From Podospora comata (Eukaryota; Ascomycota; Sordariomycetes; Sordariales; Podosporaceae): a stretch of DNA of 64,000 nucleotides. Below are positions 29,890-42,317 of this stretch, piece by piece; the first letter of the stretch is position 1, and each line of letters starts with the position of its first letter. The DNA lies in the NCBI GenBank assembly GCA_017354895.1, contig CP071493.1, positions 7,688,001-7,752,000 on the forward strand. The letters run 5' to 3'. The notes under the pieces were generated by a model. The model made no database searches. It saw only the letters and a program-made list of their open reading frames with translations, and was not told the origin of the DNA. Position numbers and translations under genes: made by a program.

Positions 29890-32303
29890 CTAGGTACCCT
29901 GAACAACGCTTGCGGCTTCCTCATCATTGCCAGGGGAAGTCAGTTTGATGACCAGCTCGGGATCCCGCGAATAGACACGGAGTCCAACAACAGCAACAGC
30001 GTTCCAGAGCGAAGGTTGATCCTCATCATCCTCCTCTTCGTCCTCGTCATTGTCATTTTCTTGCCCTCCCTGCCCACCTTGTTGGATTTCTTCACGACCG
30101 GCCGCAGCAGCTTGTGCCTCATCAGACCCTTCAGGTGTCTCCTCGCCAGCCTCAGTAACACTCGTCTTTTCTGCCTCTTCGTCCTCCTGTTCGGTTTCCC
30201 ACCCATCACTAGAATCACCCTTCTTCTTCTCTTCCTTCTTGAAGGCCTTGGCATGGGCGAGATCAAAGCTTAAACCGACCTGCCTCAGCTTTTCCGGGCG
30301 GCGCCGAGCTGAGGTCTTGACAATCGCCTCGACAGGAGGCCTGCTTGTGTCGCGCTCGGCAGTGATCTTGGGCAGGACCTCGTAGATGCCTGGCTCAAGA
30401 TCAATCTCGCAGTTGATGGACCGATTGGCGCGAAAGAAGTTCTCAGCCTGCGGACGGACGCGGCAGAGGTAGTCCCCTGGCTCGGCACCTTGCGTCTGGA
30501 GGATGAAGTGTAGAAGAAACGAGTATTCTCCCTCAAGGCCGTTGAAGTAACGGGTATCCAGCTGTCAAATGTCAGTCAAAGTCACTGGAGAAAATGCGGA
30601 GGTCAAGTTACCTGTTGCAGAACAAAGACAGCAGTGGTGGCTGTTTTGACCTCGATAACGAACTTGCGTTGCAAGTACCCAGAAACCCAGGCAACATTGA
30701 CGTTTGTCCATTCTTGAGCCACGGCCCACTCGTCATCGAAGAGACGAGTGCGGTATAAATTAGTGAATGTGTGAAGCATGTCGTTGTAGCTCATCCAGAA
30801 CACGCCGTCGTCTTCGAAGCGGTAGTCAAGTTTGGTGAGCCAGTATGGAGTCCACTCTTTTGAGCCGTCCGACCACGGGCCGGTCCATTCGCCCATGCCG
30901 TCGCCACCGCGTGCACCCCAGGGGTTCCTACATCATCATTAGCATCAGGGTTTGATGCTATGTCGAAGTTCTAATGGAAAGAAAGGAAGAAGGAGAAAAA
31001 AAAAGCGGGGGGGGAAAGAAGACAAGACGAAACAAGAGTTGGAGCGAGCAGAAAGATAAACAAACCTGATCTTGACCAGTCTAACGGTCTTGCCATCCTC
31101 CCCCTCCTCCTCTCTAGCGGCCAAAAGAGAGTAGGCGTGCGCGTTGGCCAGTCCGTTCTTGTCCGAGCCATTCCTGTCCAAGATATCCAGCCCAAAGACA
31201 AAGTTCCCATTCTCATTCACCAACTCCTTCCATAATTTCTCCTTGAAGAGGACATCCTCCAACGCCAGCTCCGAATTGACCCCCCCGGTCAAATCCTCCA
31301 CGCCCTCACCAACCCACCCACCCCAAATAGCGTGATAGTCCCCATGGGCCTTGGCATACGCCTTCTCCAACAACGGCAACCAAGTCTCGTTTTCCTCCCG
31401 ACAGGCCGCAAAGTACAACGCCTGGCTCCCCGTCTGCTTATCCCTCCTCCATTTCTTCACAATGGCGTTACTCGGATCATGCCCTCCCCCCTCATAATCC
31501 CCGTTCGTCAAACACAAGTGATCATCCACCACGGTATACACCCACTCGCCATCCCGATAAAACACAAACCCATACACCCCGCACTCCTCATCCCTCGCGA
31601 CGCAAATCTTGTCCATCAGCTCCCGCCGATGACAGATGGTAGCCACGGCAGACAACCACCAGCAATCAAGGCTGTTGCTCCCCTGCATTATGTCCGAACT
31701 GCTAAACCCATCCACCTCGAACTTGGGGTCCTCAAAGATCCACCCAACTCTGTGCACCGCCTTCGGCTCGGGGTCATAGTCCTCATCATTGTTCCCTTCC
31801 TGCTCCTCGTCAAGCACTCTCTTCCCCATAATCTTCCTCAGCATCGGCACCGTCAACTGAAGACAGTCCGTCCCGTCAAAGACTTGCATCCTCTCCAGCG
31901 TCCCGAGGGCATCCTCAACGGCGGCGGGGTTGCCCTTGGTAGGAGGGGACCGCCAGTTCAAACCCAGCAGACAGTCCCACTGGCTTCCCTTGAGGTCAAA
32001 GTCGGGGTCGGTGAACTTGGAGTTGGTGCGGTGGCAGTCCCGGATGATGCGGGCGATTTTGGCGCGGCAGGCGTCTGCCGCGGCGGCGTAGGAGGCGCCA
32101 AAGTTGGTGGTGGTTGGGGAGGTTGTGGTGTCATTTTTGGAGAGGGCTGAGGGGCGAGGGAGGAGGGAAGAATAGAGGGAGGGTGGGAAGATGGTGGTGA
32201 CTTTGCCGGGGGATTTGGTGATGTACCTGTCCCAGAAATTATGGACTTGCTGTTGGGGTGGTTTCTTGCTTTTGGAGGCTGCTGGGGAGTGCTCGCAGGA
32301 CAT
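29890..32303 (-). CDS. Calpain-like cysteine protease
   Basis: Protein of 741 residues in three exons; introns are 30928-31065 (138 nt) and 30562-30611 (50 nt). The papain-like catalytic triad is complete: Cys214 in SLDCWWL, His389 in NAHAYSL and Asn414 in NPWG directly after intron 1. Exon 3 carries a calpain beta-sandwich-like region, then a charged tail with Lys-rich and long Glu/Asp-rich runs ending near residue 710. No EF hands are visible, which is normal for fungal calpains. Family members act on few substrates, in sporulation, pH signalling (PalB/Rim13) and wall-linked processes; this one lacks the PalB-type start. The long first intron contains a poly-purine/poly-pyrimidine stretch. 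Confidence 0.9.
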
Positions 32304-33013
32304 CTCGACGGTGGCGGTTGATGTTTTTCGGCGGGTTGAGGTTGATGTCTCTAAGGAGGACGGCAGTTGTTGTCGGGGCAGAATTGCTGTCTCTTTTTAT
32401 GCTGCCCATCTTTTTCTCAGCTCTGCGCGCTTGTCGTACGCTATTACCCTATCGTCATCTCAGCTGAGCCCAGATTCTGTCGTCTCTGCGGTGAGCATGC
32501 CCAATACGCCCCCCTCCCCTCCCCGGTGCTGCATTTTCGATAGTGCCGTCTAGCCAATTACCATCTCCGAAGCGGCTGACTCAAGACGGTCAACTTGCAA
32601 GCCCGCTTTTGTCATCGCAATCCTTGAACTAAAAACCACAGGCTATCAGTAAGCGCAAAGTCTTGGTTGTCCAGAATGTGATATGTTGCGGTTTACGGAG
32701 CATGGTCCGTTGCAAAGTAGTCAAACAGAGGGCAGAAGCGCAATGGTATCTGGATTTCGCTAAGGTAAAATAGCATAGCAAGAGCGCAAAGAAAAAGCTC
32801 TGTCCTGTCGCAGGAGGGCCCACCGGTCAGACAGCACCGAGGTCCTGTCGCCCCATCAGGTCTTCCACCTCCTGCCCATCGTGCCCCCCAAAACTCCTTT
32901 CCGAAATCATGTCGCCCAATTCCATCAAAGTGACTCGCATTACACAGAAACACATCATCTCGTTCGGTTATTAATTCATCGGGCAGCGATCGTCGTGTGG
33001 GGTGTCGGGCTGT
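32304..33013. other. Intergenic, 0.7 kb, nothing seen
   Basis: Promoter of the calpain gene and 3' flank of the CYSTM gene. Open frames here lack family signals. Confidence 0.5.
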
Positions 33014-33650
33014 TTAGAAGCAGCAGTCGAGGCACTCGAGGCAGCATTCGCAGGTCTCTCCGCAGAGCCAGCAGCAGCACATGGCAGCAACGCTGTGATT
33101 GAAGGTCAGTGATATGTCCATGTCTTGGCGGTCGAAAGTGGGTGGTGATCGGGATCTGCCATATCGCTGTCGGTTTGTAGGGCATGCTCGAGTCGTGGAA
33201 GAGCGATCCTAGCCCTGCAGCACGATCTACAGGCTCTCGTCAACCACCCTGAGAGAAAAACTCACCAGGTGTAGAGGCAGCCGTGGCTCTTCTCCTCCTT
33301 GGGAGGGGGCGCTTGCTGGTACTGCATCTGCTGCTGGGGAGGGGGATAACCCTGGGGAGGGTAGCCCTGTGGAGGGTACCCTCCATCCGGTGGGGGATAG
33401 CCCTGAGGAGGGTACCCCTGGGGAGGGGCTTGGGGGTAGTAGCCACTGTGTGTCGAATCTCGTCAGTCTCGTGTCGGTGGCGGACGGCCGTAGTTCATTG
33501 TCCAGGCAGGCTCATTTGGCAGGTTGCGACCAGTCACCCGCAGCGCAAACTCGAGTGCTTCAATCGCCGTCGGAAAACAAGGGCCACAGCCAAACGCAGG
33601 ATCGCGGGGAGGATAGGCACATACCCCTGCTGAGGAGGATATCCAGACAT
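33014..33650 (-). CDS. CYSTM-type Cys-rich tail-anchored protein with PPQGY repeats
   Basis: Short protein of 94 residues from three exons; introns are 33446-33624 (179 nt) and 33093-33265 (173 nt), long for this window. It starts MSGYPPQQG, continues with six or so GYPPQ/GYPPP repeats (about residues 9-60), and ends in a Cys-rich hydrophobic tail containing CCCWLCGETCECCLECLDCC. That Pro/Tyr repeat plus Cys-rich tail is the CYSTM (cysteine-rich transmembrane) layout; such proteins sit on the plasma membrane and are tied to stress tolerance. Because the exons are tiny it is easily missed by open-frame searches. Confidence 0.82.
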
Positions 33651-35156
33651 GTTTTGGTTGCGGTTGCGACGGTGAAATTCACGGGGAACTCGCTGTTGAC
33701 TTTGCAAAAGGAATCAACAGATGAAAGGGCGGTGGATGACCTTTTTGACAGTCGACGACGCGCGGCGGGAACGGGCAGGTGGATTCACTGAGCGCTGCGT
33801 GTCGCCAGGATTGATTCATTAGGTCTGAGGTCGCGCCCAGGGGGCCAAGCTCCGCCAAGGAAGGTTATGATGCCGTCTCATCCGAGTGTCTGGCTGCAGT
33901 GCGCAATGGTACCAGGAGGCCGCCCTGCGCACCTCCAAAACAGTTGATTGTGTTTCGATCGACGGGGCATATTTTAGCATGCCTATAAATGCTCCGTACA
34001 GCAATTCCCATTACTGTGTGTGGTGCCTTGTTGAGTCTAGAGTCCAAACCACTGCAAACGGGTTATTATTGGGTTTGGCGCGCGCGCCCTCACAGATCGG
34101 CGCCACAGTCGGATCACAATGGGGCCCGTTCCCGGGTATCGGCCTTGGCAGAACTCAGGGTCCTCTTCCTCCCGGCTCACGGCACCGACAGAGGCCTGGA
34201 CCCTCCGGATCTGTGCAACGGAGATAAGGATAACCATCGACCACCAAAAAGGAAAAAGACACCAGAAATCTCATAAATCCGCGACTTCATGAGGTCCATC
34301 CAATGCAGCATAGAGTACATATGCGGATACTGAAGGGAAAATATCACAGGCGCCGCCAAACGGTTTCTGATTTGGGTTCCATGACGATCATCGGACCCAC
34401 TGGCAATGCCGTTTTCTTTGAAGATGCCAAGAAACCTTGTAAACAAACCCCCCTGATGTAGCACGCTGTGCCCCTGAATGAGATAGGTTGGATGACAAGG
34501 AAGTGGACCACATATGGATGTGGCCCAGGTAGGTTTGAACTACCCAAGCCATCTACCCACATTAAACCCTCCACAACCCTGGACCTCCGAAAGCCTCCCA
34601 ATATCAACACACACTTTATATTGTGGTAACCAAGGAGGATGTGGAGCAGCCAGAGCCAGCCGAGACGACGAGGAAGGTGTTTCCCCGTGATCTAGTGCAA
34701 GGTCCAGTCGTAACAGTGTAGGGTACTGTGGTGTGGATGTCCGAGGCACACAGGTGTTTATTCAATGCACTGGCCTTCTTGTACATTTTTTGTCGTCCTA
34801 ATAACTTAGCTCAGGACACTACGAGGCTCAAGTGTAGTAACTGGGCATCGAGTCACAATCAACAGAAAACATGTTTAGCCCATGCAGACACTCTGATCAC
34901 ACCGACCATGATAGGCATGTTGGCCAGATTCGATCATCAGATAACCATCTTGTGGCTATGCAGCCCATACCTTGTAGCGATGAGCTATAAAGAAGAGAAT
35001 TGCATGTGGTGAAAGAAAATGTCGTGAAGATTCGTCAAACATAGTGAAAAAGCCAATGTACATACAATCTTCATAAAACCCGCTCCCGAACTGAAAAACA
35101 ACCCCAGATCCGTAACACCCCAGTAAGCCCCTCTATCGACATATCCATACACCAAC
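33651..35156. other. Intergenic, 1.5 kb, with a short repeat copy
   Basis: No credible gene. A stretch at 34483-34530 matches the outer end of the inverted repeat near 44.8 kb. The remainder shows no pattern. Confidence 0.45.
34483..34530. repeat. Fragment of the dispersed repeat that flanks the 42.7-44.5 kb gene
   Basis: ATAGGTTGGATGAC followed by AGTGGACCACATATGGAT matches 44791-44828 with few differences. Only about 45 bp is shared, so this is a truncated copy or a conserved terminal part of the element. Confidence 0.5.
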
Positions 35157-35661
35157 CTATTTCTTATTCCCATTCTTCATAGCCGTGTCTCTCTGCCTCG
35201 CTGCCTCATGCTCTCTCATAGCTTGATCCAACCGTTCCACGACCTTCGATGCAGGCGCTTTCCCGAGCGCAATAGCAGCCATAGCCTCAATATATGACTG
35301 GAACCCAATCTGGTAGTCCTGCGGTGCTCTCACTTTGACCAGATTGATATGACCCACAAGCATATCGCGAGTGTAGCTGGATGACATTGATCGATATCCA
35401 TCAAATCCGGTCCTGGGTGACACGGGTGACTTGTTGAATTGGCAGCGGTTGTCCTATGTAGCCATTAGAATCGATTTTCGCGTTTACTGAGTTCGTCGTG
35501 TAGTTTGTAGGGAAAACATTGGATGGATAGAACTGGATGAAATGGATCAGGAATACTCGGCACCCCTCACAATAAGGCTCCTTATCGTGCCAGACCGCGC
35601 AGTTGAGCGACAAGCGGCAGTTCTTCTTCCTGTCATCGATTTGGCACCGGCATAGCGGCAT
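35157..35661 (-). CDS. Uncharacterised small Cys-rich protein
   Basis: Not a family I recognise. Two open frames join through a 103-nt intron at 35454-35556 (GTATTC to ACATAG, branch TTCTAAT). The joint gives a compact Cys-rich N-terminal half (CRCQIDDRKKNC, CAVWHDKEPYCEGC, then DNRCQFNKS) followed by an alpha-helical half ending KKNGNKK-like. The 133-residue product has eight Cys in the first 45 residues, suggesting a zinc-binding fold. There is no signal peptide, so it is probably intracellular. The spacing of Cys pairs across the splice joint is the best support for the model. Confidence 0.6.
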
Positions 35662-36499
35662 TGTTTACTGTCCTGAGGCAATAAATATGAGTAGCTAGTG
35701 ATGGTGACTGGGGCAGCTTTATCATTATGGGTTTAATAAGGAAATCGTTATTAAAGCAGCCCTACTTATGTGCAGGTTTTTGGCGTTAAGCTGAAGCAAC
35801 ATTTGTGCACTGCCTCTTTTGAAGCGAATTGCAGGATACCTTCTTTGTGTGACAAACCAGATTGTACGTGCAAAGCCTGTGCACGCCCCTCTTAAACGGA
35901 AGATATGCCAAAGCGGACTGTGTTATGCATAGGGAGTTTGGTGAGTAACACTTAGAGTCCGAACGGATGACTTCCGACTGCCAGCTTAAAGTTTCTGTGC
36001 CGGAAGCTGACTGGGCTCGCGGAAGGGAGAGGCGAGGAAGAAATCATGATGTTCGTGGAGCAGGGTTCTGTGGAGAGCTATCAAGGCCTGCCACTGCTCG
36101 TTGTTGCGCTTGTTGGTTGGATCATTGTGCGAGTTTTGGGCGTTGTCAACCTCGATGCATTTGCTCCACCATCACCAAACCGAGGCCACGCATACACGGG
36201 AGAACCCCTGCAAAGACTGGAGAACTGATGGTTCGGATCTTCAGAGTAAGCTCGTTAAATGGAATCGCCTCTTGAATCGCGCTAACTGTGACAAGTTGTC
36301 AAGGATTTTTTGGGCTTCGTGACCCGTCCACGAGTCTTGGATGTCGGTGTACCACAAAGTATTCTTCCTGCAGGATTGTTTTAAACCGTCCTTTATAAAC
36401 CGTAGGACAAACCGCATCATTATGAGGAAGACCTAACTATCGCCACTATATTCCTTCATGAAAGTAATGATGCTTCAGCTCAGGTTCACCGACTTTCTT
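35662..36499. other. Intergenic, nothing seen
   Basis: Start of a gene-free, element-rich stretch. Short open frames at 35967-36275 and neighbours show no family signal. Confidence 0.45.
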
Positions 36500-36747
36500 C
36501 CTCCTTGCTCGTTCTATGCTCCAGTACTTTCTGGCGCGTCGACGTTCTTAAACGTCACTTCGTAAGCTGTTCGACCCGCCGCGGCAATCTGAATGGGTTC
36601 AGCCACTTGTCACAACCTCAAGCACGCGTCAAGAGCTCGGCCGAAGATCAGATGAACTACACTGCGCCTTTGCTTGCGGATAGCGGATGCTCCTACACCT
36701 GCGTGTCTGGTCTCACGAGCAAAAGAGCTATCCAACTGGCTTGCTGA
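36500..36747 (+). pseudogene. Fragment of a C2H2-type regulator gene
   Basis: The frame carries FWRVDVLKRHFVSCS followed by RRGN and SHLSQPQARVK. This resembles the last finger and linker of a fungal C2H2 transcription factor (RxDVLKRHFxxCxxRRGN, then SHLSxPQAxVK). Only this piece is present, the finger's first Cys pair is not seen, and no introns or further exons can be found. It looks like a stranded or captured gene fragment inside element-rich DNA. Confidence 0.4.
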
Positions 36748-36774
36748 TATGAAAGAAATTGTTTATTTACCCAT

Positions 36775-37064
36775 ACGTCAAAAAATCGCGGCAATATTTG
36801 GTCAAAAGCTGGTTGTAATTATGTAGATCATTCTCCAAATCCCAAGTAGGACACTTATATCCCACCCACTTCACCGCATGTCTCGGCTTGGTAATGACCA
36901 AGTATTTTCTCAATCTCGCAATCTAGTTCTCCCTCGATAATACCTGGCCAGTCTCCGAGCTGCCAATCTAAATTCTCAACTCTTACGCCACGAAATATAA
37001 ACTCCAGCACCCGCACTCTATTGGCCGTGCAACTGAAAAAGCAGGCGAGTGTGGAAAGAATCAC
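36775..37064 (-). mobile_element. Chromodomain-like fossil, possibly Ty3/gypsy integrase tail
   Basis: EIEKILGHYQ and, further on, WDLENDLHN resemble the two ends of a chromodomain, as found at the C-terminus of fungal chromoviral integrases. The copy is broken and short. A host chromodomain gene is a weaker alternative. Confidence 0.35.
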
Positions 37065-37439
37065 AGTTCTAAATTACATTGACTTGGTTCGGAGGGCCTG
37101 ACCCAGATGCTGCTCCCGACCAACATGGCCTCGGTCGCATCACCGGCTGGACCTTTTGTGGCCGCTTACTCTCGTCATTCACCTAACCCCAATACCGATA
37201 TCAATGGCTAGAACAAGTCGCTCCAATCTTTTCTTTCACAATAGTTTCTGCAAGCCACACCGGTTGTTTCTCAGGAGGGATGGACACAGGGCTGGCAGAG
37301 AGATAAGTTGATAGAAGGACTCTGGGGCAAGATATGGAGGATTTCTTATCTCATCAATCAGCAACACGAGATGGAAAGCAAGGTCTCCAACCTGAAGCAC
37401 ACATCCCTGCTCAGCAGACCCCAAAACGCCACTGTGGGG

Positions 37440-38550
37440 ATGTGGTCGCAGATATGCACACCTCGATACGACTAGCTGTCGCCATGTTTGTTACTCCAAT
37501 TGCCACCTTGTTTCTTTGGTTCACTGTTTCATGGGCCACATCTCCGCTGCGCGGGAGCACTGTGGATCGCGAGCTATCATAATGACAACTGGCGGCTTCA
37601 TCAGCTCAAGAAGACCCTCTCAAACCCCAAGCACCCTCACCATCAATTCCCTACCGGCAATCTGGAGCGCGTAAACTTCCTAGTGGAGATACGGTAGTCA
37701 CCTTCAACGATCTGGCCACCAGAGACTGGCACTCTTCGAACAGAAATTGGATCCAACAGGCTTTCGGAGACCAAGCTAAGGAAGCACAGAGAACCTTTGC
37801 AATCCTGGTGAAAGAAATCCAAAGATCGGATATCCAGGGAGTTTCGGAAACTGAATTTGGCAAGGAAATAGGCCTGAAATCACTTGACAGAGTTACATTC
37901 CGGTACCCGAAAGAGCAAAGCCTCCAATGGGTATCTATTTTAGTTACACTCACAAGCCAAGCAGAAGCCAAAGCAGTTTGCGACACAGGAGCAGTTTCCA
38001 AGGCCCAGATACTTAATTGCGAACCATAATGGGCTTCATTTCAGCCAACCCAGTGCTTTAAATGCTGGAAATGGGGCCACATCAGCCGTTACTGCAAGAA
38101 AAACTCTCTATGCCCCAGGTGCGGTACGGGAGCTCACGGCATAGGTGGAAAAGAGGGCGAAACACAATGCCCTACCCACACCAGAGTGAGCCGGGCAAGT
38201 TTTACCAGGCCTCCAAGGTCCTCGGTGTCCTTGATGGCGTCTGAGTGGATCAAGGTCGTGACACCACCCCTGTCTTCCTCCCCTTTGTCATCTTCTCCCA
38301 CCCACTTTGTCTTCTCCCCAAGGGCCAGGAGAAATGACCAGGAGGGCCAGATAAATTCGAGTAGTTCTAGGAAAAATGTCTCAGACTCTCATCCCTGCCC
38401 CAGTTCCCAGCATCCTTCAACCATTGCTTACACAATTTGCCTCAATGCCCAAAATTTGGACCGGCAAACTTGTGTCAGTATCAACCACGCTCAAGCGGTA
38501 ATGGCACCAACATTAGGGAGTTCTCCCATCAACGATCGGAAAAAGTAGAA
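37440..38550 (+). mobile_element. Retroelement Gag/ORF1-type fossil with CCHC zinc knuckle
   Basis: The plus strand carries a helical region (about 37700-38000) followed by QCFKCWKWGHISRYC, a CCHC zinc knuckle, and CPRCGTGAHG, a second Cys cluster. Paired knuckles of this kind end the ORF1 protein of fungal Tad1-like LINEs and are also found in Gag. The copy is broken; no reverse transcriptase follows in the window. LINE origin is favoured by the second Cys cluster. Confidence 0.6.
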
Positions 38551-38968
38551 AGTAGAAAAGTTGCGGAAAGAAAAAAAGTAGGCAAAGAAAGTAAAAAATT
38601 CAGCCAGCTTGATTGAAAGCGGGGATGCAACCCTTCGGAACAAGGCCGGCATTATCAGTTTCTTCTTTGAACGTCAGCTCATTAAATGCTGCACATCTGA
38701 CTGCTCTTCATGGGCAAAGGAAGCGAGTCGAAACTGGTGGCCGCCGAGATCTTAGCTGCATTTGGGTGTGTCTGGGTGCATTGTTCACTGGAATTAGTGA
38801 GCCAAGTTCCTCTGCACTCTGTAGCGCTAACGCGTTTCTGAGACATATCTATGAGGACAAAGAGACGAAAAGAAAGTAGCAAACGAAAGTGGTTTACTTT
38901 AAGCCAACACAAATAATGTTCAGATATTCCTCAGTTGCTTGTATTTTCTTATTGCCTACCCAGCTATC
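38551..38968. other. Intergenic, purine-rich, nothing seen
   Basis: An A/G-rich run near 38538-38600 follows the retroelement fossil and might be its 3' end. No gene is seen. Confidence 0.4.
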
Positions 38969-40627
38969 CTAAAACATGCTTTTACTGTGTATTCCGAATT
39001 GCCTGGTGTTCTTTGTACAAAGAGTCGTTATAGTAGTGTCTGCAGGTTTCGGGCAGGTAGGGTTGCCGTGGAATAGTAGCCACTCCCCTACTTTCCAGTC
39101 GGGTTTGCGTACAGTGACACCGAGCTTTTTCACAGCAAGTGTTAAACATACCCATGCAGAGTTGCCAGTGTCCCCTTGAGCTCTGTCCACAGCGAGACCT
39201 ACCCTCGGGGGTACATAAAGCCGGTCTTCATCAAGTGGCCCAAGTGTCAAGATGTATGCAGACCCCTCCCGAATGGCGTCTTCAAATATTTTTATGCTTT
39301 CAGGGTCTTCTTCAGAGCTGGCGTAAGCTTCAAAGAACGGGGCTTCGGAAACAGGATGTGAACTAGACTTCCCCTCAACTGTCATCAGCATCCGGCGATT
39401 TGCTCCTCTGCCGAAAACATTTTGTATCTTGTATGCGCACCAATGGCCTACCAAACCATGGCCAGTCCACTGAACAGGGTTAGCAATCTCGTTGTTCCGC
39501 ATACCACTCAAAACTGCTGGCGCCCATCCAAGATGCTTCGCCCTTGGCGGTCCGTGATACAAGACCAGTTTCATGGCCTCTCCCTTTCGAGACTCGTAGA
39601 TCATTCTCATGCCCACATCAAGGGAGAAGTCTCGTTGCCATTCGAGGTTAAGGATAGCGAAAAGGGCACGTGCATAATCCAGCCTGACACCAGCCTCTCG
39701 ATCCTTGCATCCGACTACGATGTCCGAAAGGGTCACCTGGGAGCGATCGTTTCGTTGAAGACTTCGCATTGTATGGGCCAAAAAGCCATATTTTTGGCGG
39801 TTTCGGTAAGCCCTTGAGTCCAACTCTGTAATGATGGTCGAGAAGCTAACAGAGCCAGTTTTTGTCAACACGATAGCGTTTTCTGCAAACTTAATCTCTT
39901 GATATGTCCAAATGCGGGTGATCCATCCTGATTTGAGAACACAGTGTTCGCTATGTCAATAAACGTTTTGAAAGAAGAAGTGGCAAGGTAGGCAGTAGCA
40001 CTTACTTCCGCAACATAGCACCACTGCAGTGTAGATAGGGTTGACCGACTCCAGCCTCAAAACCAACGCATCTATGACAATGACTTGTTTGGCCTGTCGA
40101 TATATGGCAGCCATTGCATTGATAAGGTTCGTCTTGATTTGTAATTCCTCCTCGCTCAACAGACCTGCAGGCCCTGGAATAGACAGACTGTCAATCCACA
40201 GCCATTGAATGCCTAATAGCTTGATCTTCATGAAAATCTGTTTAAGCAAGCCTCGGTGTAGTCCTCTCTTGTAATCGTCTGTCCGCAGCCCTTCTTCCCA
40301 CACATGTGTCAAGGCGGCGTAGGAACCAGGCTGCCGAAAGCTGAATTCACCATGCCTGTTGACACACAACGCGCCCAGTGTCCTTCCAGATTCCTGAACC
40401 ATGTTCCAGGATGGCTTGACGAAGTCGGTTGTGTTTTGATCCTTACGGTATTTCACGGAGAAGGAGCGAAGCGTTCGGGTCGCGATCTCGTCCTTAGTTG
40501 CATCAATTCGCGAAAAGACTGTGCGCAAGTCTTGTTCATCCCATAAACGGAGTTCATGTTGAGAAATAGCACGGGCTGTCTTCTTAGAGATTCCCTGCTC
40601 CCGAAGATATGCCCAAATGGCGCTCAT
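38969..40627 (-). CDS. HET-domain (heterokaryon incompatibility) protein
   Basis: Protein of 526 residues; one intron, 39928-40005 (78 nt, GTAAGT to TCAG), joins VLCCGR to WITRIWTYQE. The HET domain shows its three blocks: YAALTHVW near 103-110, IQWLWIDSLSIPG, and the Ala/Tyr-rich IYRQAKQVIVIDA block, then RIWTYQE. The C-terminal half has no recognised repeat or NACHT module and probably senses or binds a partner. HET proteins trigger death of fused cells with different alleles and act as fungal immune-like receptors. It stands alone, flanked by element fossils and gene-free DNA, a common setting for fast-evolving het genes. Confidence 0.88.
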
Positions 40628-42142
40628 AACTGTCGGTGATGTGCTGCGTTTATTAGGCTCAATTGACCGACAACGAGTTTAATTTCTCGTTAGAAGATGG
40701 CCCAGAAAATTCAAAGACCGCTGAAGAAGAACATCGATGGTAAAACGGACGGCTTATAGAAGTTTCGGGCTCAACACACTTGATTGGGTCTTTTCGACAA
40801 CCCGTTCACAGCAATCTTAAAGCGGGTGCGACATACGCGGGTGAGCGGGCAGGCATACCTCCGCTAACCGAGTGGTGATGTGTGGGTGGTATTACACACG
40901 CTTCAAGTTCCTGATAGGCGGCTTACTGTCGGAGACAGGGTGATATGTACATGCAACCAATATGCAGTTCATTTTGCAATCTAGGCACACTGGGGCGCCT
41001 CGGAGTTAGCAGCCTTTTAATCAACACATCTACCTTCTTGCAGGGTCGTGCATTTACATATCAGGAGGAATACGATAACAATATTTGTATGTTATAGTTT
41101 TGACTCCGTGAGGTAGGCTTTACTACGGGCAGTAAAACTGGCTGCTTGTTCGGCCATCCGTTCTCTGAGGTAATATGTCTAACCTCGCTGCCGTAAAGCA
41201 CGGGAACTGAAACTGGAAAGTGCAAAATTGGTACTTAGATACCAAAGGAGGTCTCAGTTCAAGTCTGCCGTGCCGCAAGACAAGACGATTGGAGGGGCTG
41301 TGGCACACACACTTGACCACTCAAACAAACCGGAGAAGCGCGTGTGGACATATTGGAGTGCAACACGTTGAAATGATGACGTCTTGGGTGCAGGCGCTGG
41401 TTTGGTATCGAATCAACGCTCTTCAAGATAATTGCCATCAATGATGAATGCACGTCTCTTTTTGAAGGTTCCTGAAGGCCTCCAAAGCCCCGGTTCTTTG
41501 GAATTTTGACCGTTTGTCACCTCATGGTCACGCCCGTTGTGACAAGGGCTGGCGTTCAGGGCTTGGAACAACATAGGTTCAACTCATTTTAATAATCTAC
41601 AGTAGCCTCAAGATCCTTGATGAGGAATCCTGTTGGGATTCATGCCTTGATTTCTGAAGCAGTAATGCAGCGCACCAGGCCAACAGACGCCATGGTCGCA
41701 GAGCGGACATGACAGAAAGATCTTGGCGAATTTTGGGGTGTTAGATGATGTTGAAACCAGTGCTTGGAACTTGATCAGGTTATATTGTGTGTATTTCAAG
41801 CATGTATATTACTTGTCTCGAGAAGCCCAAGACCAGGGGAATTGTAACAATGGGAACTCTCAAATACCCCGTCTTTGCCAAGAACTCCATGCCCCCAAAG
41901 ATGTGGCTGACCTAGCGCTATGCAATAATGCCTCAGGAATCAGGGCAGCTTGAACTCAACAGATGATTTCCACTGTGACCGTTCCAAGAGTCTCCTTCGG
42001 GGTTTTTAGGCAAGCAAGACAATAAAATAAGAAATGCTTTTGATCATACCTACTTGATTCAGTTGAGACCCACAAATGGAAACTCCACAAATCCTTTTGT
42101 CTCACTGCTCTGCTCTTCTGCTCATGTATTTATCTCTCTCAA
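40628..42142. other. Intergenic, 1.5 kb, no gene seen
   Basis: Open frames of 60-76 codons occur but none shows family features or plausible splice partners. Confidence 0.45.
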
Positions 42143-42317
42143 AGTGGTCCGTGCTTGTGATGACCTTAGGTATCTGCCAAGTCCAGTACATCCCTCTGAT
42201 TATACATAAGCCAATAATGCTTCTGCTACTGCCGCCTGTAGCCTGCGGCTTGTTTCACCTTCCCACAGCTGGCTCAGAACTCTCAGTTCACTGTGTTGTT
42301 TGCTGTGCTCCAGGCCA
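42143..42317 (+). repeat. Left inverted copy of a dispersed repeat
   Basis: About 175 bp that matches the reverse complement of 44645-44825 at roughly four bases in five. Shared blocks include ATCCCTCTGATTATACATAA, GCCAATAATGC and GCCTGTAGCCTG. Many of the differences are C/T or G/A. Confidence 0.75.

Noticed and set aside
31332-32150. 272-codon open frame on the plus strand
   Set aside because: Antisense shadow of the calpain gene, whose catalytic triad is intact on the other strand.
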